Assembly (NCBI GenBank): GCA_016110215.1
Contig: JADWQD010000012.1
Location: 310,001-374,000, forward strand
Source of the DNA: Capronia americana
Lineage: Eukaryota > Ascomycota > Eurotiomycetes > Chaetothyriales > Herpotrichiellaceae
Direction of reading: 5' to 3'
Length of the DNA stretch: 64,000 nucleotides
A program made the translations under genes and the position numbers. Below, piece after piece: positions 63,669-64,000 of this stretch. Below the pieces are notes generated by a model. The model saw only the letters and a list, made by a program, of their open reading frames with translations. It was not told the DNA's origin and did not search any database. How positions within the stretch are numbered: the stretch's first letter is position 1; every line of letters starts with the position of its first letter.

Positions 63669-64000
63669 ATGTCGGCGGCGACGAGTCCGGTCGGTCTCGG
63701 CTCATCAGCCGTACAGGCGCTTCGAGAATCCTTCGGCGATCGCAAGCCCATCGACATCAGCCGGAAAATCACGGCGTGTGTGGCGTGCCGGAAACAGAAG
63801 ATCAAATGCCACATGGGCGATGGCGTCCCACCGTGCACGAGATGCAAGAAGAGAGGGCTGTCGTGTGTGGTGAACCGCAGTCTGCAGATGCTGCTTGAGA
63901 GCGATGTGGCGTAAGTCTACTCCTTGGGTGCTCGTGAGAGGGGACGATGGGGAAAGTCTATCGTTACATGCAGTGAAATTGCTATGCAAGGAAGTATCTC
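63669..64000 (+). CDS. Zn2Cys6 transcription factor, 5' end only (cut by window edge)
   Basis: The model is join(63669..63910, 63974..>64000). The finger C37-x2-C40-x6-C47-x8-C56-x2-C59-x6-C66 is complete: ACVACRKQKIKC, then PPCTRCKKRGLSC. The 63-nt intron with a GTAAGT donor joins SDVA to EIAMQGSI in frame, typical of the linker after the finger. An in-frame upstream ATG at 63564 would add 35 residues of poor quality, so I prefer 63669. The regulatory domain lies outside the window. The gene diverges from the phosphate-type transporter and could regulate it. Confidence 0.85.

Noticed and set aside
1..64000. tRNA, rRNA, CRISPR or intact transposon genes
   Set aside because: I looked for tRNA T-loop/acceptor patterns, transposase or reverse-transcriptase motifs and terminal repeats and found none that I could support; CRISPR arrays are not expected in a fungal genome.

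Overview
The window is nuclear DNA from a filamentous ascomycete (Pezizomycotina). The evidence is genes with short GT-AG introns of about 45-200 nt, CTRAC-like branch points, Zn2Cys6 regulators, a ChAPs-family Golgi protein, UstYa (DUF3328) proteins, and single-copy eukaryotic housekeeping genes on both strands without operons. The order may be Eurotiomycetes-like, but that is a guess. I rebuilt exon structures by hand. Every multi-exon model below closes in frame with consensus splice sites unless I say otherwise.

Left part (1-14 kb) is mostly housekeeping and general metabolism: V-ATPase subunit d (VMA6), a low-complexity hypothetical gene ending in a minisatellite, a Zn2Cys6 regulator divergent from an RTA1-family membrane protein, a PRPP synthetase with a large insert, a Hub1 ubiquitin-like splicing factor carrying an RS-like N-terminal extension, and an aryl-alcohol-dehydrogenase-type aldo-keto reductase.

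Accessory part (about 14.5-41 kb) is the interesting region. It holds six membrane-anchored proteins with paired H-x-x-H-C motifs. Four are canonical UstYa/DUF3328 and two belong to a Cys-rich sister type. Among them sits a complete secreted sedolisin (S53) peptidase. A small secreted protein with a signal peptide and internal Lys-Arg sites lies next to the first UstYa gene and could be a precursor. This resembles a ribosomal-peptide (dikaritin/ustiloxin-type) cluster with no tyrosinase, P450 or methyltransferase in view. To its right lie an intron-rich helical protein with a central hydrophobic hairpin (architecture like alpha-helical pore-formers), a Clr5-domain protein, a finger-less fungal transcription-factor-domain protein and a MmgE/PrpD-family protein.

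Right part (42-64 kb) returns to conserved genes: SSF1 (Brix), a ubiquitin-conjugating E2, BUD7/ChAPs, HIR3, PUS3/DEG1, GPI15/PIG-H, a hypothetical gene, a nine-exon PHO84/GIT1-type transporter, and the 5' end of another Zn2Cys6 regulator cut by the window edge. Gene spacing is tight here, with convergent pairs 60-300 nt apart, whereas the UstYa region has 0.8-2.3 kb intergenic stretches.
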